A stretch of 15,624 nucleotides of DNA from an uncultured Pseudomonadota bacterium (GCA_937958295.1 CALFEY010000191.1:1-15624), one strand, 5' to 3'; positions 1 to 7,463 are shown, counted from the stretch's first letter. The notes: generated from the sequence alone by a model not told the origin. A program made the numbers and translations.

Positions 1-60
1 CAACCACCCATCAGCCGCCTCCAGCTCACCGGGGACAACGTGCTGAGGCTCCACAACTAG
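1..60 (+). CDS. C-terminal tail of an unidentified gene (5' end outside window)
   Basis: Frame 1 is open from the first base and ends with TAG at 58-60, giving 19 residues that finish ISRLQLTGDNVLRLHN. The ending resembles the C-terminus of TIM-barrel amidohydrolases of the amidohydrolase_2 type, which often close with a G-N-A-x-R-L-like helix, but 19 residues are too few to assign a family. It lies 30 bases upstream of hslR on the same strand, so the two may be co-transcribed. It could also be a chance open stretch, though the sequence is compatible with real protein. Confidence 0.45.
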   Translation, partial: QPPISRLQLTGDNVLRLHN

Positions 61-90
61 GCCACGGGCGCCACCCGCCACCGACCTCCC

Positions 91-498
91 ATGCCCGATA
101 GCGCGCCATCCCCCGCCGCGTCGCGCCTGCGCTTCGACAAGTGGCTGTGGGCGGCGCGCTTCTACAAGACGCGCACGCTGGCCGCGCAGGCCATCGATGC
201 CGGCCAGGCGCGCATCGCCGACGAACGCGTCAAGCCCGCGCACGCGCTGCGGGTGGGCGACATCGTCACCGTTCGCCGCGACGCCCTCGTGTGGCAAGTG
301 CGCGTGGAGGCGCTGTCCGATCGCCGAGGCGGCGCGGCAGAAGCCGCGCTGCTGTTCCGCGAGGACGACGCGAGCATGAAGGCGCGGGAAGAGGCGCTCG
401 CGCAGCGACGGGCGGAACGGGCCGGGGCCCCGCGCTTTCCAGGACGCCCCACCAAGAAGGAGCGGCGCAAGCTGTCCGACTTCTTGAACGAGCCTTGA
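91..498 (+). CDS. hslR: Ribosome-associated heat shock protein Hsp15 (S4 domain)
   Basis: The 135-residue product matches Hsp15 in length (about 130 residues) and layout. An S4 RNA-binding domain covers about residues 12-60, opening with RLRFDKWLWAARFYKTRTLA and continuing through AGQARIADERVKPAHALRVGD. A basic C-terminal tail follows, ending in GRPTKKERRKLSDF. In the known family Hsp15 binds free 50S subunits that carry a nascent chain and helps recycle stalled complexes after heat shock; it acts in the cytoplasm. The start is the ATG at 91, which places the S4 motif at the usual distance from the N-terminus. No strong Shine-Dalgarno is visible, and the gene follows the preceding reading frame by 30 bases. 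It converges on the MerR / small membrane protein pair. Identification is firm at family level. Confidence 0.93.
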   Translation: MPDSAPSPAASRLRFDKWLWAARFYKTRTLAAQAIDAGQARIADERVKPAHALRVGDIVTVRRDALVWQVRVEALSDRRGGAAEAALLFREDDASMKAREEALAQRRAERAGAPRFPGRPTKKERRKLSDFLNEP

Positions 499-522
499 CG
501 GCGGGACTTATGAACATGCACG

Positions 523-535
523 CGCCCGGGGGGCG
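523..535. terminator. Weak GC hairpin between convergent genes
   Basis: CGCCC (523-527) pairs with GGGCG (531-535) across a 3-base loop, between the hslR stop and the end of the minus-strand small membrane protein gene. No T-tract follows on either strand, so it is at best a weak or Rho-assisted terminator. It may be chance in GC-rich DNA. Confidence 0.2.
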
Positions 536-548
536 GTAGACCGGCGCG

Positions 549-719
549 CTAGCAGAGGCTCAGCGCCGAGAGCTCGAGCAAGAGGTCGGGCCGGCGATAG
601 GCGAGGAACACGACCCACGCGAGCGCGAGAGCGAGCACGACGCCCAGTGCATGTCCCACCGCGCGCCGCGAAAACCGGCGGGGCGCGAGGGTGGGTGACG
701 CACTCGGGGTCGGGCTCAT
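549..719 (-). CDS. Small single-helix membrane protein (56 residues)
   Basis: Reading the minus strand from the ATG at 719 to the TAG at 551-549 gives 56 residues. A Ser/Pro/Arg-rich start ends in RRFSRRAVG and is followed by one hydrophobic segment at about residues 25-41 (LGVVLALALAWVVFLAY). Then comes RRP and an acidic-hydrophobic tail ending SLC. Arginines flank the segment on both sides. The start lies 9 bases after the stop of the upstream MerR-type regulator, so it is probably co-transcribed. I do not recognise a family. The main argument that it is real is the tight spacing plus the coherent membrane profile; no strong Shine-Dalgarno is visible. The alternative is that this is non-coding sequence between two convergent genes. 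Confidence 0.5.
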   Translation of the reverse strand: MSPTPSASPTLAPRRFSRRAVGHALGVVLALALAWVVFLAYRRPDLLLELSALSLC

Positions 720-728
720 CCCGTCATG

Positions 729-1751
729 CTACGCCCGTTGCGGAAGGTCGGGCAACACGCCCACGAGCGACACCGGGGACACCGGCAAGACGCCGAGCGC
801 GCGCATCTTCGACATGACCGAGCTGAAGTCCACCGCCGTGTAGGCGTCGGGGATGGGCTTGGCAAGAAGGTTCACCGCGCGCCCGCTCACCACCAGCGGG
901 AGGTCGGGGCTCAAGGCAACGCGCAAGCCGCGAATCTCCTGTCCGGCGATCTTGCCCGAGATGCCGCGATCGAAGAGCAGTACCACGAGCGCCACCTTGT
1001 ATGCGTCGGCGGCCCCGGCGATCTCCTGCGCCGGCACGCCGGCTCCCAGCGTGAGGCAGTTCACGCCTTCGGTGAAGAGCAGGAGCTCGAGGATCGCGAG
1101 TCCGAGCTGATTCGGGTCGTTCGGCGGCGTGGCCAGGAGGATCTGCCGCGCGTCGCGCGTAGGACGTACCAGGCGCGTCACATCGCGCAGGAGACGCTGC
1201 GCCAGGTCGGCAAAGCGCAACTCCTGGAAATTCTGCATCTCGCCCCGGACCACACGCTCGTGCACGGCCTCGTTGAGCGGAATGAGCGTCTGCTCGAGGA
1301 ACTTGCGCAGGCCCTGGCCCACCAGCAGCTTCGACAGGTGGTTCTGCATCTCGCCGATGCGGTGCTGCGAGAGCAGCTTGACCGCCGTCTCGATCTCCGA
1401 GGGCAGCGGTTTGGGTTCGTCCACGGCGAGGCCGAGCATCGATTGCAGGGCGGAATCGGCGAGCGGGACGACCGCCCCGGCGCGCCAGCCTTCGGACAGC
1501 AACTGCTTGATGAGCTTGAGCCGCGCGACCTGGTCGGGCGGGTACACGCGGTCGCCGAACGGGTCGCGCAACGGCGAGGGGAATCCATAGCGGCGCTGCC
1601 ACATGTAGAGCTGCTCGCGCCGCAGGCCGGTGATGCGCACCACCTCCCGGATATGCAGGGCGCCGCGGGTATCGGCGCCGCCGTCCTGCATGTCCACCGC
1701 GGTGAGCTGCGGTTCGCGCCGCCGCGTGGGTGCCTTGATCAGAATGCCCAT
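729..1751 (-). CDS. MerR-family regulator with a cobalamin-binding-like C-terminal region
   Basis: This is a 340-residue predicted DNA-binding regulator. Residues about 32-95 form a MerR winged helix (HIREVVRITGLRREQLYMWQ, then RYGFPSP and RVYPPDQVARLKLIKQL). Residues about 117-195 look like the helical cap, and about 200-330 like the Rossmann-type B12-binding domain of CarH/LitR-type photoreceptors (QILLATPPNDPNQLGLAILEL). The ligand motif that should read DxHxxG reads DPNQLG (212-217), so His is replaced by Asn214. In the helical region the usual W...EH motif aligns with V167 and E177-L178. Cobalamin binding is therefore doubtful. The ATG at 1751 has AAAGG 8 bases upstream. A -10 box and a dyad lie 70-105 bases upstream and may mediate autoregulation. 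Fold assignment is good; target genes are unknown. Confidence 0.85.
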   Translation of the reverse strand: MGILIKAPTRRREPQLTAVDMQDGGADTRGALHIREVVRITGLRREQLYMWQRRYGFPSPLRDPFGDRVYPPDQVARLKLIKQLLSEGWRAGAVVPLADSALQSMLGLAVDEPKPLPSEIETAVKLLSQHRIGEMQNHLSKLLVGQGLRKFLEQTLIPLNEAVHERVVRGEMQNFQELRFADLAQRLLRDVTRLVRPTRDARQILLATPPNDPNQLGLAILELLLFTEGVNCLTLGAGVPAQEIAGAADAYKVALVVLLFDRGISGKIAGQEIRGLRVALSPDLPLVVSGRAVNLLAKPIPDAYTAVDFSSVMSKMRALGVLPVSPVSLVGVLPDLPQRA

Positions 1752-1759
1752 GTGTTATG

Positions 1760-1764
1760 CCTTT
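1760..1764 (-). promoter_or_regulatory. Ribosome binding site of the MerR-type gene
   Basis: On the minus strand AAAGG lies 8 bases before the ATG at 1751. It supports that start and argues against longer upstream frames on this strand. Confidence 0.55.
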
Positions 1765-1821
1765 GAGACGATTCGTTCTGTGGCCGGGCGGACACCGCTG
1801 ATGCGGTTGTTGTAACCCACA

Positions 1822-1856
1822 AGTATAGCGTGCCGGTCCCTCGTTCCTGCACCGGC
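1822..1856 (-). promoter_or_regulatory. Putative promoter and operator of the MerR-type gene
   Basis: On the minus strand a TATACT -10 box lies at 1827-1822, predicting a start near 1814 and a leader of about 63 bases. The -35 position (about 1850-1845) is poor (GCAGGA), as expected for an activated or regulated promoter. A perfect dyad, GCCGGT (1856-1851) and ACCGGC (1837-1832) separated by 13 bases, straddles the -35/spacer region. MerR-family proteins bind dyads between -35 and -10, so this is a candidate autoregulatory operator. The rest of the 1752-2037 gap shows no convincing gene; open frames there are in poor codon context. Confidence 0.4.
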
Positions 1857-2037
1857 CAGCCCCTCCTCGAGGTCGCGCCTGTGCTGCACGAAGCGTATAT
1901 GCACGATGTGTGCCAAGCCCGACGGGGCGCCTTGCCGCCGGACCCTGTTTGCGCCATGATCGCGCGGCCTAAGGTTCGCACGAGCGACGGCCTGCTTCTT
2001 GCGTCGGTGCCCCTTCAACTCCTAAGCGTGCGACTCG

Positions 2038-3762
2038 ATGTTCGGATTCGGCAAGACCTCGAAGGACCCGCTGGCGGACCCCAGGACGGCCGACCGCTGG
2101 CTCGCGACCTTCCCGGCCAACGACCCGCTCGCGGTCCACGGGGAGCTCGTGGCGGAGTTGGGACGCCTGGCCGAGCCTGATGCGCGCCGGACCCCGCAGC
2201 GGCTCGAGACCGTCATCCACGTCGACCAGCAGTGCGCAGGGCTGCGCAAGAACCTCACGGCCCAATACATCGAGCACGCGTCGCGGAGCTCCAAGATCGA
2301 GAACCAGCTGTGGTCGGCGCTGTTCGATCTGACGCAGGCGTTCCTCGTTACCTACTACGCGTTCGCGCGCGAGGTCTCGCACCATGCGGCCAGCCCCAAG
2401 TGGCAGCTGCTCCTGCCACAGCTCGTGTGCCGGCAGACCGTGCATATGGGCCTCGACGCCAAGGTCCGACTGTACCGCTACGAGCAGTGGATCCCGGCCA
2501 AGTGGGGCGAGCTGCACGACCTCTTCTCGCTGGCCTGCACGCGCCAGTTCGAGCGGCGCGCGCTGCCCCGCGGCAGCGGCACCACCACCATCGAGCACGA
2601 GTACCTCGCCACCCTCCTGCTGCAACTGATGCACGCGGGCAACATGACGGCGCGGCACCTCGAGTGGGTGGCCACGGAGCTCGACGAATGGTGCGCGCCG
2701 CTGCGACTCGCACTGGAGCCGTCGACCGTCACGTCGTTCTACGTGGACCTCGGCGCGCGCGAGGGGCTGCGCCGCCGCACCCCAGCGCCGCTGGAGGGCC
2801 GCGTGCTGTTCCTCGACACGCGCTCGCTGCACTCGGTGCTGATGCAGAACGTGCTGATGCTCGAGCAGAAGATCAAGGGCCAGCCGCTTTCGGACCGCAC
2901 GCCCAAGCGCACCGAGCAGCTCGGTCTTCTCACCAAGCTCGCCTCGCAGGTGGATCCCGAGTTCAAGCCGTTCGCGCGCCGCGGCGAGCGCACGGCGGCG
3001 GCCGGCACGGTGGACGCGATCGTGGGGTTCGGCCGCATCTGCGCCTACCTGCGCGAGGAAGAGCGGGAGCCGATTCCGCAACTGGAGTCCGGCAAGAGCT
3101 TCGGCAGCACGATGGAGCTCGCGGTCTTCGGACGCATGCGCAACGAGACCGACCGCCGCACCGACCTCGCGCGCCGTCGCTTCGCCAATTTTGCGGCGCC
3201 CGGCGGCCCCTGGGAGATCAAGGACGTGAGCCAGACCGGCTACCGCCTGCTCGCGCCCATGAGCGTGGCCAACGCCGTGACGCTCGGCACACTCGCGGCC
3301 ATCCGCCCGTTAGGCGAGCCGATGTGGACCCTGGGCATCGTGCGCCGCATGAAGCGCATGACGGCCGACCGTGCCGAGATCGGCCTGCAGGTGATCGCCA
3401 ACACGCTCGTAGGCGTGGACCTCCTCGAGACCCGCCATGGGCAGGATGCCTACTCGGTCGACGGCGAAGCCGCGACAATCAACGGCCGCACGTTCCACGG
3501 GCTCTTCCTGTCGCTGCGCAAGCGCGAGGGGGACAGCGAGGTGCAGTCGCTCATCGTGCCGGCCGCGGAGTTCCAGCCGGCCAAGCGGCTCAAGCTCGTC
3601 ACGTCGAAGGCCGCCAATCCGATCCGCTTCGGGCGCCTGCTCGAGCAGCAGCCCGATTGGATCTGGGCCACGGTCGAGTCGGCCGACGCCACGGCCCCCC
3701 TGCCGGCCGTGAGCTCGATCGTGGGGGTGGTGCTGCCTCCCCCGCCCGGCGCGAGCGAGTAG
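2038..3762 (+). CDS. Large PilZ-like protein, candidate c-di-GMP effector
   Basis: The 574-residue product has no signal peptide or membrane segment and should be cytoplasmic. The first ~300 residues are mainly helical and unrecognised. The C-terminal part carries pieces of a PilZ c-di-GMP-binding domain: RRGER at 314-318 fits RxxxR and is followed by TVDAIVGF. DVSQTG at 396-401 fits the D/NxSxxG motif, after which comes a PilZ-like strand pattern (VTLGTLAAIRP, then TLGIVRRMKR and AEIGLQVIA). The two motifs are about 78 residues apart instead of the usual 20-35, with an Arg/Glu-rich insert between. PilZ proteins bind c-di-GMP and control motility or polysaccharide secretion; that role here is inference. 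The start is the ATG at 2038 with no clear Shine-Dalgarno; a weak TTGCGT (about 1999-2004) sits upstream. The acyl-CoA synthetase follows after 53 bases. Confidence 0.7.
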   Translation: MFGFGKTSKDPLADPRTADRWLATFPANDPLAVHGELVAELGRLAEPDARRTPQRLETVIHVDQQCAGLRKNLTAQYIEHASRSSKIENQLWSALFDLTQAFLVTYYAFAREVSHHAASPKWQLLLPQLVCRQTVHMGLDAKVRLYRYEQWIPAKWGELHDLFSLACTRQFERRALPRGSGTTTIEHEYLATLLLQLMHAGNMTARHLEWVATELDEWCAPLRLALEPSTVTSFYVDLGAREGLRRRTPAPLEGRVLFLDTRSLHSVLMQNVLMLEQKIKGQPLSDRTPKRTEQLGLLTKLASQVDPEFKPFARRGERTAAAGTVDAIVGFGRICAYLREEEREPIPQLESGKSFGSTMELAVFGRMRNETDRRTDLARRRFANFAAPGGPWEIKDVSQTGYRLLAPMSVANAVTLGTLAAIRPLGEPMWTLGIVRRMKRMTADRAEIGLQVIANTLVGVDLLETRHGQDAYSVDGEAATINGRTFHGLFLSLRKREGDSEVQSLIVPAAEFQPAKRLKLVTSKAANPIRFGRLLEQQPDWIWATVESADATAPLPAVSSIVGVVLPPPPGASE

Positions 3763-3768
3763 ATGCTG

Positions 3769-3788
3769 CGTCGCGCCATGGCGCGACG
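3769..3788. repeat. 20-bp perfect palindrome upstream of the acyl-CoA synthetase gene
   Basis: CGTCGCGCCATGGCGCGACG is identical to its reverse complement. It begins 6 bases after the stop of the PilZ-like gene and ends 12 bases before the TAGAAT box of the synthetase promoter, so it covers the -35 region. It could be an operator for a dimeric repressor of TetR or FadR type controlling acyl-CoA synthesis, or an RNA hairpin (8-bp stem, CATG loop) ending the upstream transcript. No T-tract follows, which favours the operator reading. Confidence 0.55.
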
Positions 3789-3800
3789 GCCCGGTTTGCC

Positions 3801-3806
3801 TAGAAT
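3801..3806 (+). promoter_or_regulatory. -10 box close to the acyl-CoA synthetase start
   Basis: TAGAAT lies 9 bases before the ATG at 3816, predicting transcription to begin 2-4 bases upstream of the start codon. No Shine-Dalgarno is present, which fits a nearly leaderless transcript. No good -35 hexamer is visible at 16-18 bases; that space is occupied by the palindrome at 3769-3788. Confidence 0.45.
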
Positions 3807-3815
3807 GGCGCGGCC

Positions 3816-5471
3816 ATGACTGCCGATCGCTACGCGCAACTGCACGCCGGCCACCGCTGGGACGTGCCGTCACACTTCAACATCGCACACGCCTGCTGCG
3901 CGCGCTGGGCCAACGACCGCGCGCGCTTCGCGCTCTACTGGGAGGACGAGTCGGGCGCCACCTCGGCGCACACGTTCTTCGATCTCGCACGCGAGGCCAA
4001 TCGCCTGAGCAACGCGCTCGCGGCGCTCGGCGTGCAGCGTGGCGACAAGGTGGCGCTGGTGCTGCCGCAGCGACGCGAGACCGTGGTGGGGCACCTTGCC
4101 GTCTACCAGATGGGCGCGGTGGCGGTGCCGCTATCGTTCCTGTTCGGTCCCGACGCGCTCGAGTATCGCCTCGCGAACTCCGGTGCGCGCGTGGCGCTCG
4201 TCGACCCACAGTCGATGGGCAATCTGGCGCCGATCCGCGCCAAGCTCCCTGGCCTCGCGCATGCCATCGGCGTGGCTGGCGCGCGCGGCCCCGACCTGCT
4301 CGACTACGACGCCCTCGTCGCGCAAGCCGCGCCGCGCTTCGAGGCCGTGAACACGCGCGCGGACGACCCGGCACTCATCGTGTACACGAGCGGCACGACC
4401 GGCCCGCCCAAGGGCGCGTTGATGCCCCACCGGTGTCTCCTGGGCAACCTTCCCGGCTTCGTGCACTCGCACGACGGCTACCCGCAGCCGCGCGACATGT
4501 TCTGGTCGCCTGCCGACTGGGCGTGGACCGGCGGGCTCATGGACGCGCTCCTGCCCGCGCTCTATCTCGGGCAACCCATCGTCGGCTATCGCGGCCGCTT
4601 CGAGCCCGAGCGCGCCTTCCACCTGATCGAGCGCTACCAGGTCCGCAACACGTTCCTCTTTCCCACCGCGCTCAAGCTCATGATGAAGGCCTATCCGCGG
4701 CCGCGGCACGTCTTCGACATCGACCTGCGCTCGATCATGAGCGCGGGCGAGGCGGTGGGCACGACGGTGTTTGCTTGGGCGCAGGACGCGCTCGGCGTCA
4801 CGATCAACGAGATGTTCGGCCAGACCGAGATGAACTACATCGTGGGCAACTGCAATTCGCAGTGGCCCGCGAAGCCCGGCTCGATGGGCCGTCCCTACCC
4901 GGGCCATCGCGTGGCCGTGATCGACGACGATGGCCGCGAAGCGCCGCGCGGAACGCCCGGCGACGTGGCCGTGAATCGGATCGCGCCCGACGGCACGCCC
5001 GATCCCGTCTTCTTCCTCGAGTACTTGCACAATCCCGAGTCCACACGCGGCAAGTACACCGGCGACTGGTGCCGCACGGGCGACGTCGCCACCATGGACG
5101 ACGACGGTTACCTCTGGTACCAGGGCCGCGCCGACGACGTGTTCAAGGTGGCCGGCTATCGCGTGGGTCCGTCGGAGATCGAGAACTGCATCGTCAAGCA
5201 TCCGGCCGTCGCGAACTGCGCGGTGGTGCCATCGCCCGACGAGACGCGCGGCAGCGTCGTAAAGGCCTTCGTGGTGCTGGCGGCGGGATTCACACCGTCG
5301 AAGGAGGTCGAGGAGGACATCCAGCGGCACGTGCGCACCTTCCTCGCGCCTTACGAATATCCGAAGGAGATCGAGTTCATCGACGCGCTGCCGATGACGA
5401 CGACCGGCAAGGTACAGCGGAAGATGCTGCGGGAGCGGGAGGCCGCGCGCAAGCGGGGCGAGTCCCCATAG
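3816..5471 (+). CDS. AMP-forming acyl-CoA synthetase
   Basis: The 551-residue protein belongs to the ANL adenylate-forming family and should activate a carboxylic acid with ATP and load it onto CoA in the cytoplasm. The core motifs are present: P-loop YTSGTTGPPKG (190-200), MFGQTE (333-338), the TGD motif (421-423) within the WCRTGDVATMDDDGY region, hinge GRADDVFKVAGYRVGPSEIE (437-456), and the catalytic lysine region TTTGKVQRK with K532. Length and the GYRVGPSEIE hinge resemble acetyl/propionyl or medium-chain acyl-CoA synthetases. FWSPADWAWTGG (229-240) is the kind of motif seen in acetyl-CoA synthetase relatives. Substrate chain length cannot be read with confidence. The gene has its own close promoter and a palindromic candidate operator, and it converges on the multicopper oxidase gene. 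Family call firm, substrate uncertain. Confidence 0.92.
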   Translation: MTADRYAQLHAGHRWDVPSHFNIAHACCARWANDRARFALYWEDESGATSAHTFFDLAREANRLSNALAALGVQRGDKVALVLPQRRETVVGHLAVYQMGAVAVPLSFLFGPDALEYRLANSGARVALVDPQSMGNLAPIRAKLPGLAHAIGVAGARGPDLLDYDALVAQAAPRFEAVNTRADDPALIVYTSGTTGPPKGALMPHRCLLGNLPGFVHSHDGYPQPRDMFWSPADWAWTGGLMDALLPALYLGQPIVGYRGRFEPERAFHLIERYQVRNTFLFPTALKLMMKAYPRPRHVFDIDLRSIMSAGEAVGTTVFAWAQDALGVTINEMFGQTEMNYIVGNCNSQWPAKPGSMGRPYPGHRVAVIDDDGREAPRGTPGDVAVNRIAPDGTPDPVFFLEYLHNPESTRGKYTGDWCRTGDVATMDDDGYLWYQGRADDVFKVAGYRVGPSEIENCIVKHPAVANCAVVPSPDETRGSVVKAFVVLAAGFTPSKEVEEDIQRHVRTFLAPYEYPKEIEFIDALPMTTTGKVQRKMLREREAARKRGESP

Positions 5472-5485
5472 CGGCAGGTCCCTTC

Positions 5486-5550
5486 CCGCACGGGTCCGCA
5501 CGGGTCCGCACGGGTCCGCACGGGTCCGCACGGGTCCGCACGGGTCCGCA
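5486..5550. repeat. Perfect 10-bp tandem repeat, 6.5 copies, between convergent genes
   Basis: The unit CGGGTCCGCA is repeated exactly six times from 5491 to 5550, with a half unit (CCGCA) just before. Each unit contains two small dyads, CCG-CA-CGG and CGG-GT-CCG. The array is followed at once by a 12-bp palindrome. It lies between the stops of the acyl-CoA synthetase (5471) and the multicopper oxidase (5595), outside both reading frames. It could act in bidirectional transcript ending, as a protein binding array in phase with the DNA helix, or be a neutral slippage-prone minisatellite. Confidence 0.95.
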
Positions 5551-5562
5551 CCGGTCGACCGG
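5551..5562. repeat. 12-bp palindrome flanking the tandem repeat
   Basis: CCGGTCGACCGG is a perfect inverted repeat abutting the last 10-bp unit. It may be the degenerate end of the array or part of a terminator region for the minus-strand oxidase gene. No T-tract accompanies it. Confidence 0.5.
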
Positions 5563-5594
5563 GCGCGCGCCGCGAAAGGCGCGTACCCCCGCAC

Positions 5595-7463
5595 CTACAC
5601 CACCGTCACGCCCTGCATCATCCCCATGTCCTCGTGCACAAGCATGTGACAGTGCATCACGTACCGCCCGGTGTAATGGAGGAAGCGCATGCGGAACGTG
5701 ACCGATGTCACGGTGGCGGGATCGACGTAGCCGGGCGGCGGCGTGTTGTCGTTGTACGGCAGGGGCACGGTGTCCGCCCAATACGGCTCCGCCAGCCGCT
5801 TGCCATTCACCGCCACGATGTACATCGGGTTCACGTGGATGTGGAACGGATGGCGGATGTTGTTGAAGTTCACGATGGTCCACTCCTCCACCGCATCGAG
5901 GGCGACCATCTGCGTGACCGCCTTCGATGACTGGAACGGAATGTACGTCGTGGGCATGCCCGGGCTCGTCGAGCTCGTGTCGCCCGCGGACCCAAGCGCA
6001 TACACCTTGCTTTGCGTCTGCGCCGGACCCGTCTGGTAGACCCAGTCCTCGAGCTCGCCCGGCGGCGGCTGGACGAGCGGCGTGGCCGCGGCCCCGGTGA
6101 AAGGAAGCTCGCCGGCCTTGGGCGCCGGCGTGCTCGGGATCACCCGCATGACGATGGTGCGCTTGAGGCCGCCGTGCGCCGCGAGCTCCTCGTCGGTGAT
6201 CGGATTGAGGAACGGCGTGACCGGCAGTGGCTCCGGCGGCAGGCTCATGGGCAAGGCCTCGCTGACCACCACGACCTCCGCCACGATGTCGGCCGGCAGC
6301 ACGCCCGCAGGATTGCGCCCGATCTCGATCGGGAACGTGCGCAGGTAGTAGGTGCCCGGGGCGCCCGCCTTGACCAGCACGTTCGAGCGGCCGCCCACGG
6401 CGAGGACCACGCCCTCGGGATACGTGGCCGGGGGCGGCGTGGTCGGCGGCGTGAGCGCGCTCTCCGGCAGCGGGGGGTTGACCTTGAACGTGCGCCGCGG
6501 ATTGCCGTCGTGCGAGTACTGGTAGAGCGTGTGGCGATCGAGGCTCAAGTTCAGCATGTTGAACGTGCCGGCGTTGAGCAAGCGCCAGTTCTGCACTTCG
6601 CCCGTCTTCATGAGGATGCGCGGGCGACGCTTGCCGTTGATCATGAACGGCGGCTCGTTGTTGGTGATCTGCGCCACCGTACCGAATGACTCGAGCTGGC
6701 CGGTGGCGTCGTAGATCGGCGCCTGGAACACGAAGTCGAGCTCGCGCGCCGCGGCGATCTCGGGAACCTCGTCGATCGGCCCCTCGATGATCAGCATGCC
6801 CGCCATGCCGCTGCCCACCTGCATGGCGCTGGAGCCGTGCAGGTGCGGGTGGTACCAGTAGGTGCCGGCGGGATGATCCTCGCGGATGCGGTACTCGTAC
6901 TGACGCGTCTGGCCCGGCTGGATGCCGTACTCCGGATCGTCCACGACGAAGTCGCCGAACACCAGCGGCGGCAAGTTCGGCACGTTGGGATTGATGTACG
7001 GCGGCGTGGCCGGCTGCGGGTAGATGTCGGGATAGACGTGCAGGCCGTGCGTGTGCAGGTTGGTGCTGTTGTGATAGCGCAGGTGCTTCGTGGGATTGGG
7101 ATCCGGCGGGTTCGGCGGCAGGTTGTTGAAGACCTTGATGCGCAGCGTGTCGCCCACCTTGAGGCGCAGCGTGGGCGCGGGGATGGTTCCGAACATGTTG
7201 CGCAGGTGAACCTGCTGGTCCTTGTTCGTGGTGGGATTGAAGAGCGTGGTGTCGAGGTAGGACAGCACGAGCGTCACGTCGAGCAGGCCATTGCTCGACT
7301 GGATGTCGAGCGGCTGCACGAACGTCTGCTCCGGATACGGCGACTGGCTGTCGCCGCCTCCGCCGCAGCTCGAGACGAGCGGCGCGGCAACCACCCCGGC
7401 GGTCACGGTCACGCCGAGACGAAGGAAGTCGCGCCGCTTGGCGTTGGGCGTGGCGTCATGCAT
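5595..7463 (-). CDS. Tat-exported multicopper oxidase (laccase-like)
   Basis: This 622-residue periplasmic or envelope oxidase has all copper ligands. They are HTHG (137-140), HPHLHG (205-210), HPFHIH (538-543) and HCHMLVHEDMGM (604-615), with Cys605 and the axial Met615 for the type 1 copper. Multicopper oxidases couple one-electron oxidation of phenols or metals to reduction of O2 to water; the substrate here is not evident. The N-terminus is a Tat signal (KRRDFLRLG, residues 9-17) with a hydrophobic stretch ending VSSC (Cys33) and a glycine run, so it may be a lipoprotein. The ATG at 7463 is chosen because GGAG lies 9 bases upstream and it places the twin arginines near the N-terminus; an in-frame ATG five codons upstream (7478) is less likely. 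The gene overlaps the RCC1 gene by 8 bases (ATGCATGA). Confidence 0.93.
   Translation of the reverse strand: MHDATPNAKRRDFLRLGVTVTAGVVAAPLVSSCGGGGDSQSPYPEQTFVQPLDIQSSNGLLDVTLVLSYLDTTLFNPTTNKDQQVHLRNMFGTIPAPTLRLKVGDTLRIKVFNNLPPNPPDPNPTKHLRYHNSTNLHTHGLHVYPDIYPQPATPPYINPNVPNLPPLVFGDFVVDDPEYGIQPGQTRQYEYRIREDHPAGTYWYHPHLHGSSAMQVGSGMAGMLIIEGPIDEVPEIAAARELDFVFQAPIYDATGQLESFGTVAQITNNEPPFMINGKRRPRILMKTGEVQNWRLLNAGTFNMLNLSLDRHTLYQYSHDGNPRRTFKVNPPLPESALTPPTTPPPATYPEGVVLAVGGRSNVLVKAGAPGTYYLRTFPIEIGRNPAGVLPADIVAEVVVVSEALPMSLPPEPLPVTPFLNPITDEELAAHGGLKRTIVMRVIPSTPAPKAGELPFTGAAATPLVQPPPGELEDWVYQTGPAQTQSKVYALGSAGDTSSTSPGMPTTYIPFQSSKAVTQMVALDAVEEWTIVNFNNIRHPFHIHVNPMYIVAVNGKRLAEPYWADTVPLPYNDNTPPPGYVDPATVTSVTFRMRFLHYTGRYVMHCHMLVHEDMGMMQGVTVV

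Noticed and set aside
1830..2180. Plus-strand open frame of 116 codons in the gap before the PilZ-like gene
   Set aside because: It overlaps the start of the real gene out of frame and becomes Arg/Gly/Pro-rich there; no ribosome site or family features.
1969..3081. Minus-strand open frame of 370 codons opposite the PilZ-like gene
   Set aside because: The plus-strand frame is longer, balanced in composition and has PilZ-like motifs; the minus frame is a shadow.
5486..5550. Tandem repeat considered as a CRISPR array
   Set aside because: Units are 10 bp and contiguous with no spacers, and no cas genes are present.
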